DNA of 64,000 nucleotides from Adiantum capillus-veneris (taxonomy: Eukaryota > Streptophyta > Polypodiopsida > Polypodiales > Pteridaceae): positions 87,529,680 to 87,593,679 of the forward strand of contig CM043962.1 of assembly GCA_014529385.2 (NCBI GenBank), written 5' to 3'. Shown here piece after piece: positions 1 through 9,387 of the stretch; within the stretch, counting starts at the first letter, position 1, and each line of letters opens with the position of its first letter. Under the pieces are notes generated by a model. That model was not told where the DNA came from. It saw only the letters and a program-made list of their open reading frames with translations, and made no database searches. The position numbers and the translations under genes are program-made.

Positions 1-144
1 AAGCCTCCTAGACAAATTTGGTCCAATTTGGAGTTGATTAGACTAGTGAGTTCATCAGAACAGACATCAGGCTTTTGGAACAGATTCTTGATCATTTGAC
101 CAACCTATAGGTGTCAGAATCAAAAAGTAAAAATAGCTGTGAGT

Positions 145-515
145 TAAGCACATCAAGGGGAAGCTACAGTGCAAGTTTGAGCTAAAACAGAGCAAAAAGA
201 CATCCTACGTGTAGGATGTCTCCAGCTTGATTTAGGACTCCAAACCAATTTATGAGCACACCACTGTGATCAACACATCAAGGAGAAGTTGGGATGAAAA
301 TTTCAAGTCATTCTGAGCAAAAAGACATCCTACGCGTAGGATGTCTCAAGGCCATTTTTAGGTCCAAATCAACCTCTGAGCATACCATTGTGTTGCTAGA
401 CTCAAGGGGAGTCTCTGGACCAAATTTTGTTAAATTCTAAGCATATACACATCCTACGCGTAGGATGTCTCTAGGCCAGTTTTAGGATCCAACTGTAATT
501 TTGACCATACAGAAG
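145..515 (+). repeat. Three tandem ~125-bp repeats, each with a near-perfect 20-24-nt palindrome
   Basis: Three diverged units share an order of motifs: a CATCAAGG-type start, a GAGCAAAAAGACATCC stretch, the palindrome, a TTTAGG stretch and a 'cacca/atacca ctgtg' end. The palindrome core ACATCCTACGCGTAGGATGT lies at 325-344 and 449-468. A one-base variant (ACGTGT centre) lies at 200-219. Copies are 125 and 124 bp apart. The units diverge much more outside the palindromes than inside them. As RNA each core could form a hairpin or a self-complementary dimer contact. Confidence 0.85.
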
Positions 516-926
516 TGTTCACAGTGTCACAGAGATCCCAAATCTTTTTTCAAAATTGAATTTGGACTCATTTTGACCAGTCTAAACTGCATTTCACTGT
601 TTTGGCCATAACTTTCACAAACGGTATCGGATTGGAAAAGTTTTTATATCAAAACGTAGCCTGAGAGCGGCTCTACAGATCTTAGAGCAAAACTTGAACT
701 AAATGTATGCCTTCGGAAACCATTTTGTTCAATTTTGAAAAAAAACATCGTTTAAGGCCTCAAAATTCATCCGGAAGTCGGGGGTGTCTAAAAGCGACAA
801 TTTACGAGAATTGTGACGAAACGGTTGCGGTTTTGGACATAGTTTCGACTTTTCCCTAACCAAAGCACTTGAACACAGTGGACTAAGTCTACTTGAACCA
901 AGCCAAAGCTCTTAAGCCCAGAAATC

Positions 927-3232
927 ATGTCTACCCTAGATTCAAACGCAGCTTACACAAGCTTGAAGATCCCGACGATAGAGGAATACCCTCCCACAAT
1001 GGATCTTCCAAACTTGCAATTGATAAAGACCCATCTTGTTGAGAGAGTTTGGATGATTGGTCATGAGAGTGAAGGACTATATAGATACATTGACGACAAT
1101 GAGGTCAATCTTTATAGGTGCTCAGATCCATACCTAGAAGAGATAACGGATTACAAGCTCTTATATGTCTACACATATGGAGCATAGTTACCAGGAACGG
1201 GAAACCGGAACGGGAACGCGGAACGGGAAAGCCGAACAAAATGCCATTCCCTGTTACAGGTACTCACGTTTGAAACACGGAACGGGGATTCGGAACGGGA
1301 TCTTGGAATGGGAACGGGGAACGGAGACCTGAAAACGGCCATTCCCTGTTACTATGATATGGAGTCGACTGTCAATGGAGATCTATAGTTGTCGACAAGT
1401 ATGGACGAGAATACAGAGTTGTAGAAAGCACAAATCCACAGACTCTACTAGAAAGAGGTGGATATTTGGTCAATGAAGGACCACAAATGCCTCCACCAAA
1501 CACGAGAATTCCTATAGGAACTCCAAGAAGAGAGCCACCAGGATTCCCTTCAAGAGCGATAACGAGAGAAGGATTGGGAGAGTCTCTGGTTAGACTTGTA
1601 GACAATCGACGAGTTAGACCATCCCAAGTCCAGAAATGGGTAAACAGAAAATACTCCGGAGATGAAGATCCGAGAGATCACGTAGCGGCTTTTAGAAGAG
1701 TGATTAGAGCAGAGGAAGTTTCAGATTTTGCGACACAGTTTGCGGGATTTGGATTGACTCTAGAAGATGATGCAGCTACATGGTTCAACTCGGTGAAAAA
1801 ATGGGATTTTGAGACCCTAGATGAGCTGTTTGAGGAGTTTATTGAAGAATTATCGCCAAAAGCCATTGCTCACAACACGGTCTCGCAAATCCATAGATTC
1901 AAACAGAAAGAGAATGAATCATTACGCAAAACATCATTACGGCTCAAGAGATATGTTAAGCTCTGTCCGAGAGCGGAATTACCTACGCAAGCACGACTGA
2001 TGCTGATCTTTATCCAGGGAATGAGACATGCGGGCCTTCAGAAGGATCTGCATATGATAAGGAGGATGACGCTAAACGAGTTGATCAAAGAAGCTCTTTA
2101 TCTAGTGGATAACTGTGAGGCATACAAAGAAACGGACTTAAAGAGTCAAGGAGATGACACATCCTCTCAGCACAGTGTTTCACAGATAAGTGAGTCAATT
2201 GCCAAGCCAACGGCACCTATTGATCAAGAAAAACTTATCGACGACTTGGTCAAGAGGTTGATTCCTCTTGTAAGGTTCAATTCGGGAGAGCCGAAGTGGT
2301 GTGAAATTGAGAGAAAATGGATGAACCATACAGGGGAAGAGTGCTATTATAGCATGGAAAATGCTAGGGAGAGGTATGTACAATCTGTTCCAAAAGCACC
2401 TACTCCACCTAGATACATTACGGGGAATGCGCCAGGACCAGTAGGAGTTTTAAGGCCACAGCTTGTCTTAGGACAACCTCCGCTGCTAGGTGCTAGAATG
2501 CCGGTAGACATGAGATACATGCCAATGATGGAAGCATCAAATAAACCAACGCCAGTACCAGCTACAATGTGGTATAGCAACCAAAGTGAGTACTACCCTT
2601 CGGATCAACAAAATGTGAGAGAAACACATGGAGTGGTGAGGCCAGTACAACCTCCACCTCCTCGGTTTCAGTCGAAAGAAAGAAGGTATGAAATGGACGA
2701 AAGGACATTGCGATTCATTGCAAATAGCGGCTTATCTAGGTCAAAGCTTGCTTATAGCCAAGAGGAAATGCTAAAAGAATCTCCTCAACCAGAGACAGAT
2801 TGTCACAAAAGTCGTGACAACCACTTGGTCAAACAATGTCCTCATACGGAGATCACTGAAGTAAATGCCTATTGTCTTGAGTGTGGCATCACTCACTTGA
2901 TCCCCGATTGCCCGAAAAAACCAAACCAAATCAGGAAAATCATGACAAATGTATCGGGGATTGTTCAGCTACCTAGTAGCTCAGAAAATGAAAATGTTGT
3001 ACCAGTTCAAGTGGTTACGAGAGCACAAGCTCAAAAGAAAGCTGATGAGAATCCAGAGACAAAGAAAACGAAAAGTGACACGAGTCCAAAGACAGATGAT
3101 GGACCAAAGACAGACGTACCTAGTCAGAAAACCAAGAGCAAACGAAATAGTTGGAAAGCTAGAAAGACTAAGATGAAAACACGCAAGGAACGAGAGAAAA
3201 AATCCCTAGCTGAGAAGCTTACCGAAGCTTAG
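927..3232 (+). pseudogene. gag: Gag polyprotein, interrupted by a MITE insertion
   Basis: The N-terminal piece starts at ATG 927 and runs into the MITE, ending at a stop at 1187. The rest continues from 1365 to the TAG at 3230-3232. The MITE plus its duplicated target adds 182 bp, and the reading frame changes by exactly 182 modulo 3 between the pieces, so the original frame was continuous. The central part looks like a Retrotrans_gag capsid domain: a helical segment containing WFNSVKKWDFETLDELFEEF, then RFKQKENESL and a MLIFIQGM segment. A Cys/His zinc-knuckle-like segment follows near 2815-2915, with CLECGITHLIPDC as its clearest part. The C-terminus is very rich in Lys and Thr, as in RNA-binding nucleocapsids. 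The family call is inferred from the domain pattern. Confidence 0.75.
1183..1356. mobile_element. hAT-like MITE, GGAACGGG family, copy 1 (174 bp)
   Basis: The element is bounded by CATAGTTAC on the left and GTTACTATG on the right, an imperfect terminal inverted repeat. It is flanked by a perfect 8-bp duplication ATATGGAG (1175-1182 and 1357-1364). The interior is built of GGAACGGG-type short repeats. It has no coding capacity. An 8-bp target duplication is typical of the hAT superfamily. Removing it with one target copy restores the gag frame. Confidence 0.85.
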
Positions 3233-3280
3233 GAGAAGATAAAACAACATGAGGAAAAGGAGGCACCTTCTCTTACACAG

Positions 3281-4258
3281 ATGGTTAAACCTCTAGAAGA
3301 ACCATCCACGGATGAGAAACCGAGAAGTGCTAGTTCAGGAGGATCTGTGTTGGCAGAGAAGGTTAATGAGGCATTAGATGCCCTCTTGAAAGCCTATGAT
3401 GTGAAGCTCAAAAACAACCAAACCCAAGAACAAAGGTGGATGACATATCCCTATGCGGAACTAGAAAAGCACAGGTTTGAAATGTGCCAGAAAATGATTC
3501 AAATAGCCCAAGATTTACTAGAACCACCAGTTGCAAAACCTGAGGACGTGATCCGTGTCATGCCTACACAAGTAATCCCACCAAACCAGGAACTAAAAGA
3601 GCCAGATTCTAGTCATGAGCATAGACCAAACCTCAAAGACCCAGCATTAGAACCAAGGATAGTACTGAATACCACGGATAACTCTTCCGAGGGATTTCAC
3701 CAAGCTATACTTGAGGATTGTAAAGAGATAGATGGTCTTGACGAATTGTGGAAACAAGTCAGAGAGGCCAATGAAGCCGATGACCTAAGAAGACAAGTAG
3801 ACAAGACTAGTGATGAACGAGGAGTGTTTCTATCACCAATAGAGGAATTTGAGACTGGATCTCAAATAAATCTAGACGTGCGATCGTATTGGGGCGACAA
3901 AGGATCTATACAATCTATGGATAGTCAACCCCATTCGCTACGAACACTACCGTCCTACATGGGAGAGTACGAGACCAAGTCAGATGTGGTTGTAGTCCCA
4001 TCACAGAGACTGTCTCCCAACAAGGCCATTGATTCAAAGGGGCTAGTAGATATTCTATCTACCCCAGTCACCTGTACAATAATGTTAGCCGAGTTGCTCA
4101 GCATAAGACCAAACATGTGGGCTAATGTGGGTAAATGTCTAGAGAAATTTGGTGTAAAAACCCCAATGACTCAAATCGAGGAAGGCATCAAAGAGCTTGA
4201 AATGCCTCAACTAAATACTAGGCCAGTGCCATTAAACAAGGTAGGCGAGTATTACTAG
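3281..4258 (+). CDS. Middle segment of gag-protease polyprotein, unknown domain
   Basis: A 325-codon acidic, hydrophilic reading frame. It is in the same frame as gag: after gag's TAG (3230-3232) the frame stays open through 3233-3280 into this ORF, so ATG 3281 may not be a real start. It ends with a TAG (4256-4258), after which the frame is again open into the protease. A segment with VTCTIMLAELLSIRPNMWAN near 4070-4130 resembles the linker upstream of retropepsin in plant Ty3 polyproteins, where LLS/I-R-P motifs are common; this comparison is from memory. I recognise no enzymatic motif. Either a readthrough polyprotein was used or both UAGs are decay mutations. Confidence 0.5.
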   Translation: MVKPLEEPSTDEKPRSASSGGSVLAEKVNEALDALLKAYDVKLKNNQTQEQRWMTYPYAELEKHRFEMCQKMIQIAQDLLEPPVAKPEDVIRVMPTQVIPPNQELKEPDSSHEHRPNLKDPALEPRIVLNTTDNSSEGFHQAILEDCKEIDGLDELWKQVREANEADDLRRQVDKTSDERGVFLSPIEEFETGSQINLDVRSYWGDKGSIQSMDSQPHSLRTLPSYMGEYETKSDVVVVPSQRLSPNKAIDSKGLVDILSTPVTCTIMLAELLSIRPNMWANVGKCLEKFGVKTPMTQIEEGIKELEMPQLNTRPVPLNKVGEYY

Positions 4259-4285
4259 GAAAAAGATGGAAACACCACCCTTCCT

Positions 4286-4819
4286 ATGGAATTCAATCGT
4301 GTAAAAACCATGGCAATCCTTGACAGTGGAGCTGGTGTGGCCATTGCAATCAAAGAGGTTTGGAAAAAATGGAGAAAATCTGCCTTGATATCCACACGAA
4401 TGACCCTGCAGCTTGCAGACGGACACAAGGAAAAGCCCCTAGGACTGCTAGAAAAAGTACTTGTTACTTCTTGTGGCATTGAATATGAACACACTTTTGT
4501 TGTTGTTGACTTTGGCAAGAAGAACAACTATGACATCATTCTGGGAAGACCATTCATGCGACAATTGAAAATGGTCCAAGATTGGGGTTATGACCATATA
4601 TACCTGAGACATATGGAAACCATAACAAAGATAAACTTGAGGGAACATAGCTATAGGGATGTGACGAGAACACCGGTTGAGGAGTTTGATTCCGCCACAG
4701 TAGCAGGATCAGAACTTCCAGCTTGGCTAGGTAAGCCTAAAGCACTGTGGATGTGTGGAGCTTCACAATGTGGTAGCTTGAAACTTGAGGAATGTATCCT
4801 AGAGCGGGTTAGAGGATAA
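4286..4819 (+). CDS. Retropepsin-like aspartic protease domain
   Basis: A 177-codon ORF with the aspartic protease active-site motif ILDSGAG near 4317-4337. It has a FVVVDFGKKNNYDIILGRPF stretch near 4495-4554, matching the second hallmark of Ty3-type retropepsins (a hydrophobic pair, then DIILGRPF). The family cleaves the gag polyprotein during particle maturation. It is in frame with the preceding ORF across a single TAG. Its end at TAA 4817-4819 looks premature: the +1 frame opens at 4803 and runs into the next ORF, so a one-base shift probably lies around 4795-4815. Confidence 0.75.
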   Translation: MEFNRVKTMAILDSGAGVAIAIKEVWKKWRKSALISTRMTLQLADGHKEKPLGLLEKVLVTSCGIEYEHTFVVVDFGKKNNYDIILGRPFMRQLKMVQDWGYDHIYLRHMETITKINLREHSYRDVTRTPVEEFDSATVAGSELPAWLGKPKALWMCGASQCGSLKLEECILERVRG

Positions 4820-4880
4820 GGACTATATCCCAGAACCATTTCCTGAAGAAGAGTTAGAGCCTTTTGGATGGGAACACATC

Positions 4881-6044
4881 TTGGCTACTCTGGACGTGTG
4901 CCCCGTGGAGGATGCTCCCACAACAAAGTTTTGTGATGAAAATGGATATGATGTCGTTTCTTATTTTGCAGTGAGTGTAATCCAGGAAAACGAAGAGAAC
5001 CAAACATCAACAAGCTCTCGAAATAAGGAGCAAACAAAGAAATGTGGAGAATCAAACGATGAAGAAGACGACGAGTTCTATGACTCTGTAGAACACTTCG
5101 AGCTTCAAGAAGATCAACGACCCGGGAATCAATGTCATCGCTACACGAATAAAGTGCATCAAAAGTGGATTCCAAAGTCCTCAATGAAGACACAGCCACC
5201 ACAAGCATCCTCATACATGGCTCCTAATAAGGATGCAAAGACTCAACTACTAGGAGGAATACGACTAGAGCAACGAGCTAACAATGCTCTAATCAATGGG
5301 CTAGAAAAGTCCTCCAAGAAACTACCACCCACGAGCAAACAGACAGTAACTTTCCACTACCAGCCAAAAAATCAAGGAAAAGTACAGGAAGTCAATCTTG
5401 TTGAGGATAGTAGCGATAGTGATGAATCTTACGACATCCCCTATCATCAACTCAGGCCATCACTATCACCAACCCCTTCAGCAACAACCATGACAGGTCA
5501 AAAGAACAAGACAACAAGTCAAAGCCAAAAAGCTCGACAAATCTGGATACCAAAAAGCCAGATCGGCCAAAAACAAATATGGATCAAGAAGACAAAGATC
5601 TCTAATGACAAATCACAAGATCCAACACCAAAACAAAAACAAGGAAAGCGTGCACGAACGGGTAAGAATATCATAAAATCACAAGCTTTCACAACTCAGG
5701 TTTGGGCTCCAAAGAAGTTGATTCAAGCACAAAAAAGTCAGGAATTCATTTGGATTCCAAAACAACCACAATATCAACTTTCAAAGCCTGAATCCCGTCC
5801 CCAACCAAGCGTACAAGGGCTGAAGCAAAGACCACTGTCGACTCACACAACAAAAAGGTGGATCCCAAAGAAGTCTCTTCAAACACAAACGAAGCACGGG
5901 CAAGTATGGGTTCCCGAACGAGAGCCAGCAACAAAACAGCCAATAATCGCAAAGAAATGGGTCCCACAGAAGAACAACAAAACTGTTGTTAGTGCATCGC
6001 CGCTTGAATTCTTACAATTCTTCCTACGATTACAGTACAGTTAG
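4881..6044 (+). CDS. Basic protein with repeated W-[IVA]-P-K motifs, unknown function
   Basis: The reading frame is open from 4803 to 6044; the first plausible start is unclear (TTG at 4881, ATG only later), so it was probably the C-terminal part of the polyprotein. The first third is acidic. From about 5160 the protein is Gln/Lys-rich and carries about eight copies of a short motif centred on Trp: QKWIPKS, RQIWIPKS, KQIWIKK, TQVWAPKK, EFIWIPK, KRWIPKK, GQVWVPE and KKWVPQK. Spacing is irregular (about 10-60 residues). Single or paired WVPK-like motifs occur after the zinc knuckle in some plant retroelement gags, but I know no function. It sits where reverse transcriptase would be expected, and no catalytic motif of that enzyme is present. 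Confidence 0.6.
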   Translation: MATLDVCPVEDAPTTKFCDENGYDVVSYFAVSVIQENEENQTSTSSRNKEQTKKCGESNDEEDDEFYDSVEHFELQEDQRPGNQCHRYTNKVHQKWIPKSSMKTQPPQASSYMAPNKDAKTQLLGGIRLEQRANNALINGLEKSSKKLPPTSKQTVTFHYQPKNQGKVQEVNLVEDSSDSDESYDIPYHQLRPSLSPTPSATTMTGQKNKTTSQSQKARQIWIPKSQIGQKQIWIKKTKISNDKSQDPTPKQKQGKRARTGKNIIKSQAFTTQVWAPKKLIQAQKSQEFIWIPKQPQYQLSKPESRPQPSVQGLKQRPLSTHTTKRWIPKKSLQTQTKHGQVWVPEREPATKQPIIAKKWVPQKNNKTVVSASPLEFLQFFLRLQYS

Positions 6045-7785
6045 AAGAGAGCAAGTCGCTTCAATCAAGCAACGATACAGGAGCTTCAAAGACCATTACA
6101 TTGCTTAGAATAGGAAGCCTCGCCAACAAATGCCAATAAGCAAATTGCTTATACCCACATCTTGCACAACATAAATCTTTTCCATGCATTGACTGTGTAT
6201 GCATAATAGGGCTACATTACAAGGCCTGCATAGGCACAACTTTTAATTGCCCAAGTACAACACATACCCTTTGCGATACCCTGTCGTAAAGGATGACTCC
6301 AAATAGGAAGGGGGGAGGCATTTTGAATGCGGACCTAACATTATGACTATTAGAGGGCAATGTTTTGTGAGATGCATTGAATTTTTGCGTTTTATTGTGA
6401 TAAATTTTTTGACGAAATTTAGAGTATATGCCCTCATAGTAGTATTACAGAGGAGTATGGGACAAAATCCATATATGAGCCCCTAGGGACATGTGTATAG
6501 TGTACATAGCATTTAGATTTCTATTTGAATGATTTTTCTTTTATTGAGTTGTTTTAAAGATTTTCTTTGTTTATTATTAAGAAAAAATTAAAAAAATCCA
6601 TAATCCACATGAAGAAAAGACTAACGAGAGGCCTGAGCACTACAAAGCGAAGAAGGTACAGGAAAACGATGAAACTTCACGACGTATGTCTGAGCAGCCA
6701 CTACAACAGCCGAAGAACTTGTCACAAAGCAGTGTCAACTTCCAACCGACAAGTCATACAAGTCAGAGTCGCGTAGCTAAGCCACAAAATGAGTGAGGTG
6801 CTAGTACCAAAGCTTCAAGTAATATTCTCTGTGGTCTAAGCGTCTTAGCTATTCTAGGTACTGCTCAAGCTGGAAGAGTGGAGCATATTTACGTTGTGTC
6901 GCTCATGCTGGTATAGGTGAGCTAAAGAGTCGAAGTCTAAGTACTTAAGTCTGGTGAAGTGAAGGAGAAGGAGAAGTACTTAAGTCTGGTGAAGTGAAGG
7001 AGAAGGTCCAAAAGACACTCACGTACTGAGCACAGTGAGATACGAGTGGAGAAACTTCTACATCGAAAACCCTTCTTGGAAAGGTGGAAGCTATTGAGAC
7101 ATCTTTTGATGTCACACGTGCTACATTTATTCCTCGAAACACCCATCATCTCCTTCTTTCACATTGCATGCTTTTGTTGATAAAATTTCTCATATGCATA
7201 TAGAGTGTCCCATAATTGGCACTTGCATCAGGCACTCTTTCCGTGTTTCACCCAAGCACTCACCCTTCATGAATATGTACTTCACGTTCAACTGCTCAAC
7301 TCCAATAAGAGCCTATACCAAAGGCATTTTTTTCCCACCGGGTTTTTTTCCCTTTGGTCATCTAGGTTTTAGACCCTAATCTAAAGACACCTATCACCAT
7401 CCTCTTGTACATATTCCTTCTACATCAACAATAAGGAAATGCTACTCAAATCAATTGACCAATGAATTGGAGCACCAATTTCAGATCATAGCATACTTCT
7501 CCTCAATGGCGAGTCGAAGAATGGCCTACAATGACAAAGCTGCAGACAACACTAACAACATGATTGCACAGGAACAAAGAAGTCCCCAATGAAGAAGAGC
7601 AAACATAAAAGTAATCAGAGGATCTCAAAAGATGAACGGTTATGATGATCGATGTCCGCTCTAATGGATCATAGTTCTTGTTGTGCTTCGACAAAGATAC
7701 AAGCAGTGCAACAGATGAAGCCAAAATGACAGCAAAGACCACATCGCCATCGACAATCAGGTCATGTCGGAGACGACATGAACGT
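6045..7785 (+). other. Non-coding interior of the gag-protease element
   Basis: About 1.7 kb between the last ORF and the polypurine tract. I see no reverse transcriptase, RNase H or integrase remnant in any frame, only short chance frames. Two nearly perfect 35-bp direct repeats begin at 6940 and 6975 (starting AGTACTTAAGTCTGGTGAAG). Confidence 0.6.
6940..7007 (+). repeat. 35-bp tandem duplication
   Basis: The unit beginning AGTACTTAAGTCTGGTGAAG and ending in GGAGAAGG occurs twice with a 35-bp period and almost no divergence. This suggests a recent slippage or local duplication event. Confidence 0.8.
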
Positions 7786-7797
7786 GAAAGGGGGGAA
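7786..7797 (+). other. Polypurine tract of the gag-protease element
   Basis: GAAAGGGGGGAA lies directly before the TG of the LTR. This is the usual position and composition of the plus-strand primer. Confidence 0.8.
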
Positions 7798-8400
7798 TGT
7801 TGACCGCTGGGTCAACAACACAACATAACTCAAGTTTCGTACCAAAGTCTCATCTTTTGCGAGTTATGAATTGCTGCGGATTATGGCTATAAACGTCATT
7901 TGTAATGAGTAGTTATTCTAGTTTCAGAAGCCGGGGTGCAATGGCACTTCCAGATTGTAAATACAAAGCCATTTCACCCTTTCAACCCCATTTTTGGTTA
8001 AACCTAAGGTAGCCTTAGTATATAAGGTACTTAGGTCATTTTGTAAAAAGACTTTAATCATAATCAAAACTTAGCGCTGCCGTCTACTGTGTGTGAGAGA
8101 GAAAGAGAGTGAGCGTGAGCTTCATCCTCTCGCTACGCCCGGCTCGCTCAACACATTGGAGATCCGACTGCACCATTGTTGTAGGCTCGAGGAGAGCTAC
8201 GCGACAACGCCAAGCATTCCACGCGAGACGAAGCGCACACACCAACGCATCTACGAGCTATTTGTGGCCGTAAGTGTATCAAACGATGTCTGTTTTCTGC
8301 GTGCTAGTAGTCTATAGAATCGTGGCGACATAAGCTACGCATAGGTACTCATAAATTTCAGTTTCGGGCACTTTCAAAATTCTGCTCTGTCATCCTCCGC
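7798..8400 (+). repeat. 3' LTR of the gag-protease element (right end uncertain)
   Basis: It begins directly after the polypurine tract with TGTTGACCGCTGGGTCAACA, whose first and last eight bases are inverted repeats. A TATATAAG box lies at 8019-8026. Without a second copy I cannot fix the CA end; a point near 8300-8410 is plausible. Confidence 0.6.
8019..8026 (+). promoter_or_regulatory. TATA box in LTR
   Basis: TATATAAG lies about 220 bp inside the LTR, a typical U3 position for an LTR promoter. Assigned from motif and position only. Confidence 0.45.
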
Positions 8401-9044
8401 GTTTTCTGCAAATGGGTTTAGAGTGAGGGTTTCGAGTGTAGAAGCTTAGGGACAGGTGTATCCTAGTGAGGGGATGGTGTTCCTTAAGTTTCGACGAATC
8501 TGGCATGATTAGGTGAGTTACCTTCCGTATGTGTGTATGTGGTTAGGTGGTGTAGTTGAGGGCAGTGAGGTTCTTGATTGTGGTTTAGTTGGCCTTCCTG
8601 AGTGTTGTATGTGTAGGATGGTCTCAGCCTGACAAGCTTAAGAGATTTCCTCCGTGTGCCTATCGTGTCATCTGTGTCCTCGATTGACATTATGTTGATC
8701 TAGGTAGTGTTTGCATGCACTTCATGGGTGTGTGAGTCGCTCCCCGTCCAACAGATACTTTGTGGCTTGCCATGCGTGCTTCATACACGGAGTTCAATGT
8801 AGTGATGAAGGCTACACGTGGGCAGCTTGAACATGAGATGGCAATGGAGTCGGTAAGTCGAATTGAAGACATGCCTTCATACACACTACACTAGATAGCT
8901 ACATTCAAATATCGACTGGTCAGTATTTGATCATGTTTTAGCAAGTAGAAGCTTCAAACCAAGGTCCTTTTAGTTGTGTGATGGAATGCATGTTCAAGTG
9001 TTTGAACCTGGTTTTCCTTTCATGCTAATTAGCCACTAGTCTAG
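8401..9044. other. Unidentified sequence
   Basis: No ORF over about 75 codons, no repeat and no recognisable element. Confidence 0.4.
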
Positions 9045-9387
9045 ATCACCCTCTCGCCCCAGCCCACCCCCTCTTGCCCCTATCCACTGGTCTCGCCCCA
9101 GCCCAATTTGGCTCGCCCCTATCCAATCTACCTGGATTCGCCCCTATCCAATTGTCTCGCCCCAGCCCAGTTAGGATTTGCCCCAGCCCAACCCTCTCGC
9201 CCCTACCTCAAGGCTCGCTCCTATCCACCCTATCGCGCCTCAGCCCACCCCCCTCGCCCCTGCTGCCCTGCTGGGCCTCGCCCTGCTGCAAGCCTTATCC
9301 CTCGCCCTGGCCTTGCTACTGCTGGCTCGCCCCTTGCCCCTCGCCCAATTCCCTTGTCCCAATTTCGGCCTCGCCTCGTCGGCCCAA
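9045..9387 (+). repeat. C-rich degenerate minisatellite
   Basis: About 340 bp of irregular repeats of a CTCGCCCCAGCCCA / CTCGCCCCTATCCA type, with strong strand asymmetry (C on plus, G on minus). The right edge drops abruptly into AT-rich sequence (9388-9430). Pro/Ala/Ser-rich ORFs across it are composition artefacts. Confidence 0.8.

Larger units (their letters stand above)
1..8400 (+). mobile_element. Non-autonomous Ty3-like LTR retrotransposon (gag-protease only), 5' end outside window
   Basis: In order: an untranslated leader, a gag-like ORF, a second ORF in the same frame, a retropepsin, a basic repeat protein, about 1.7 kb without coding sense, a polypurine tract and an LTR starting TGTTGACC. 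I see no reverse transcriptase, RNase H or integrase motif between the protease and the polypurine tract. This matches the known plant class of large non-autonomous elements that keep gag and protease. No sequence near position 1 resembles the 3' LTR, so the 5' LTR should lie left of the window. The right end is uncertain because there is no second LTR copy to compare with. Confidence 0.75.

Noticed and set aside
145-515. CRISPR-like array (spaced palindromic repeats)
   Set aside because: Only three units, with the inter-palindrome sequence itself repeated, in a retroelement leader of a eukaryotic genome.
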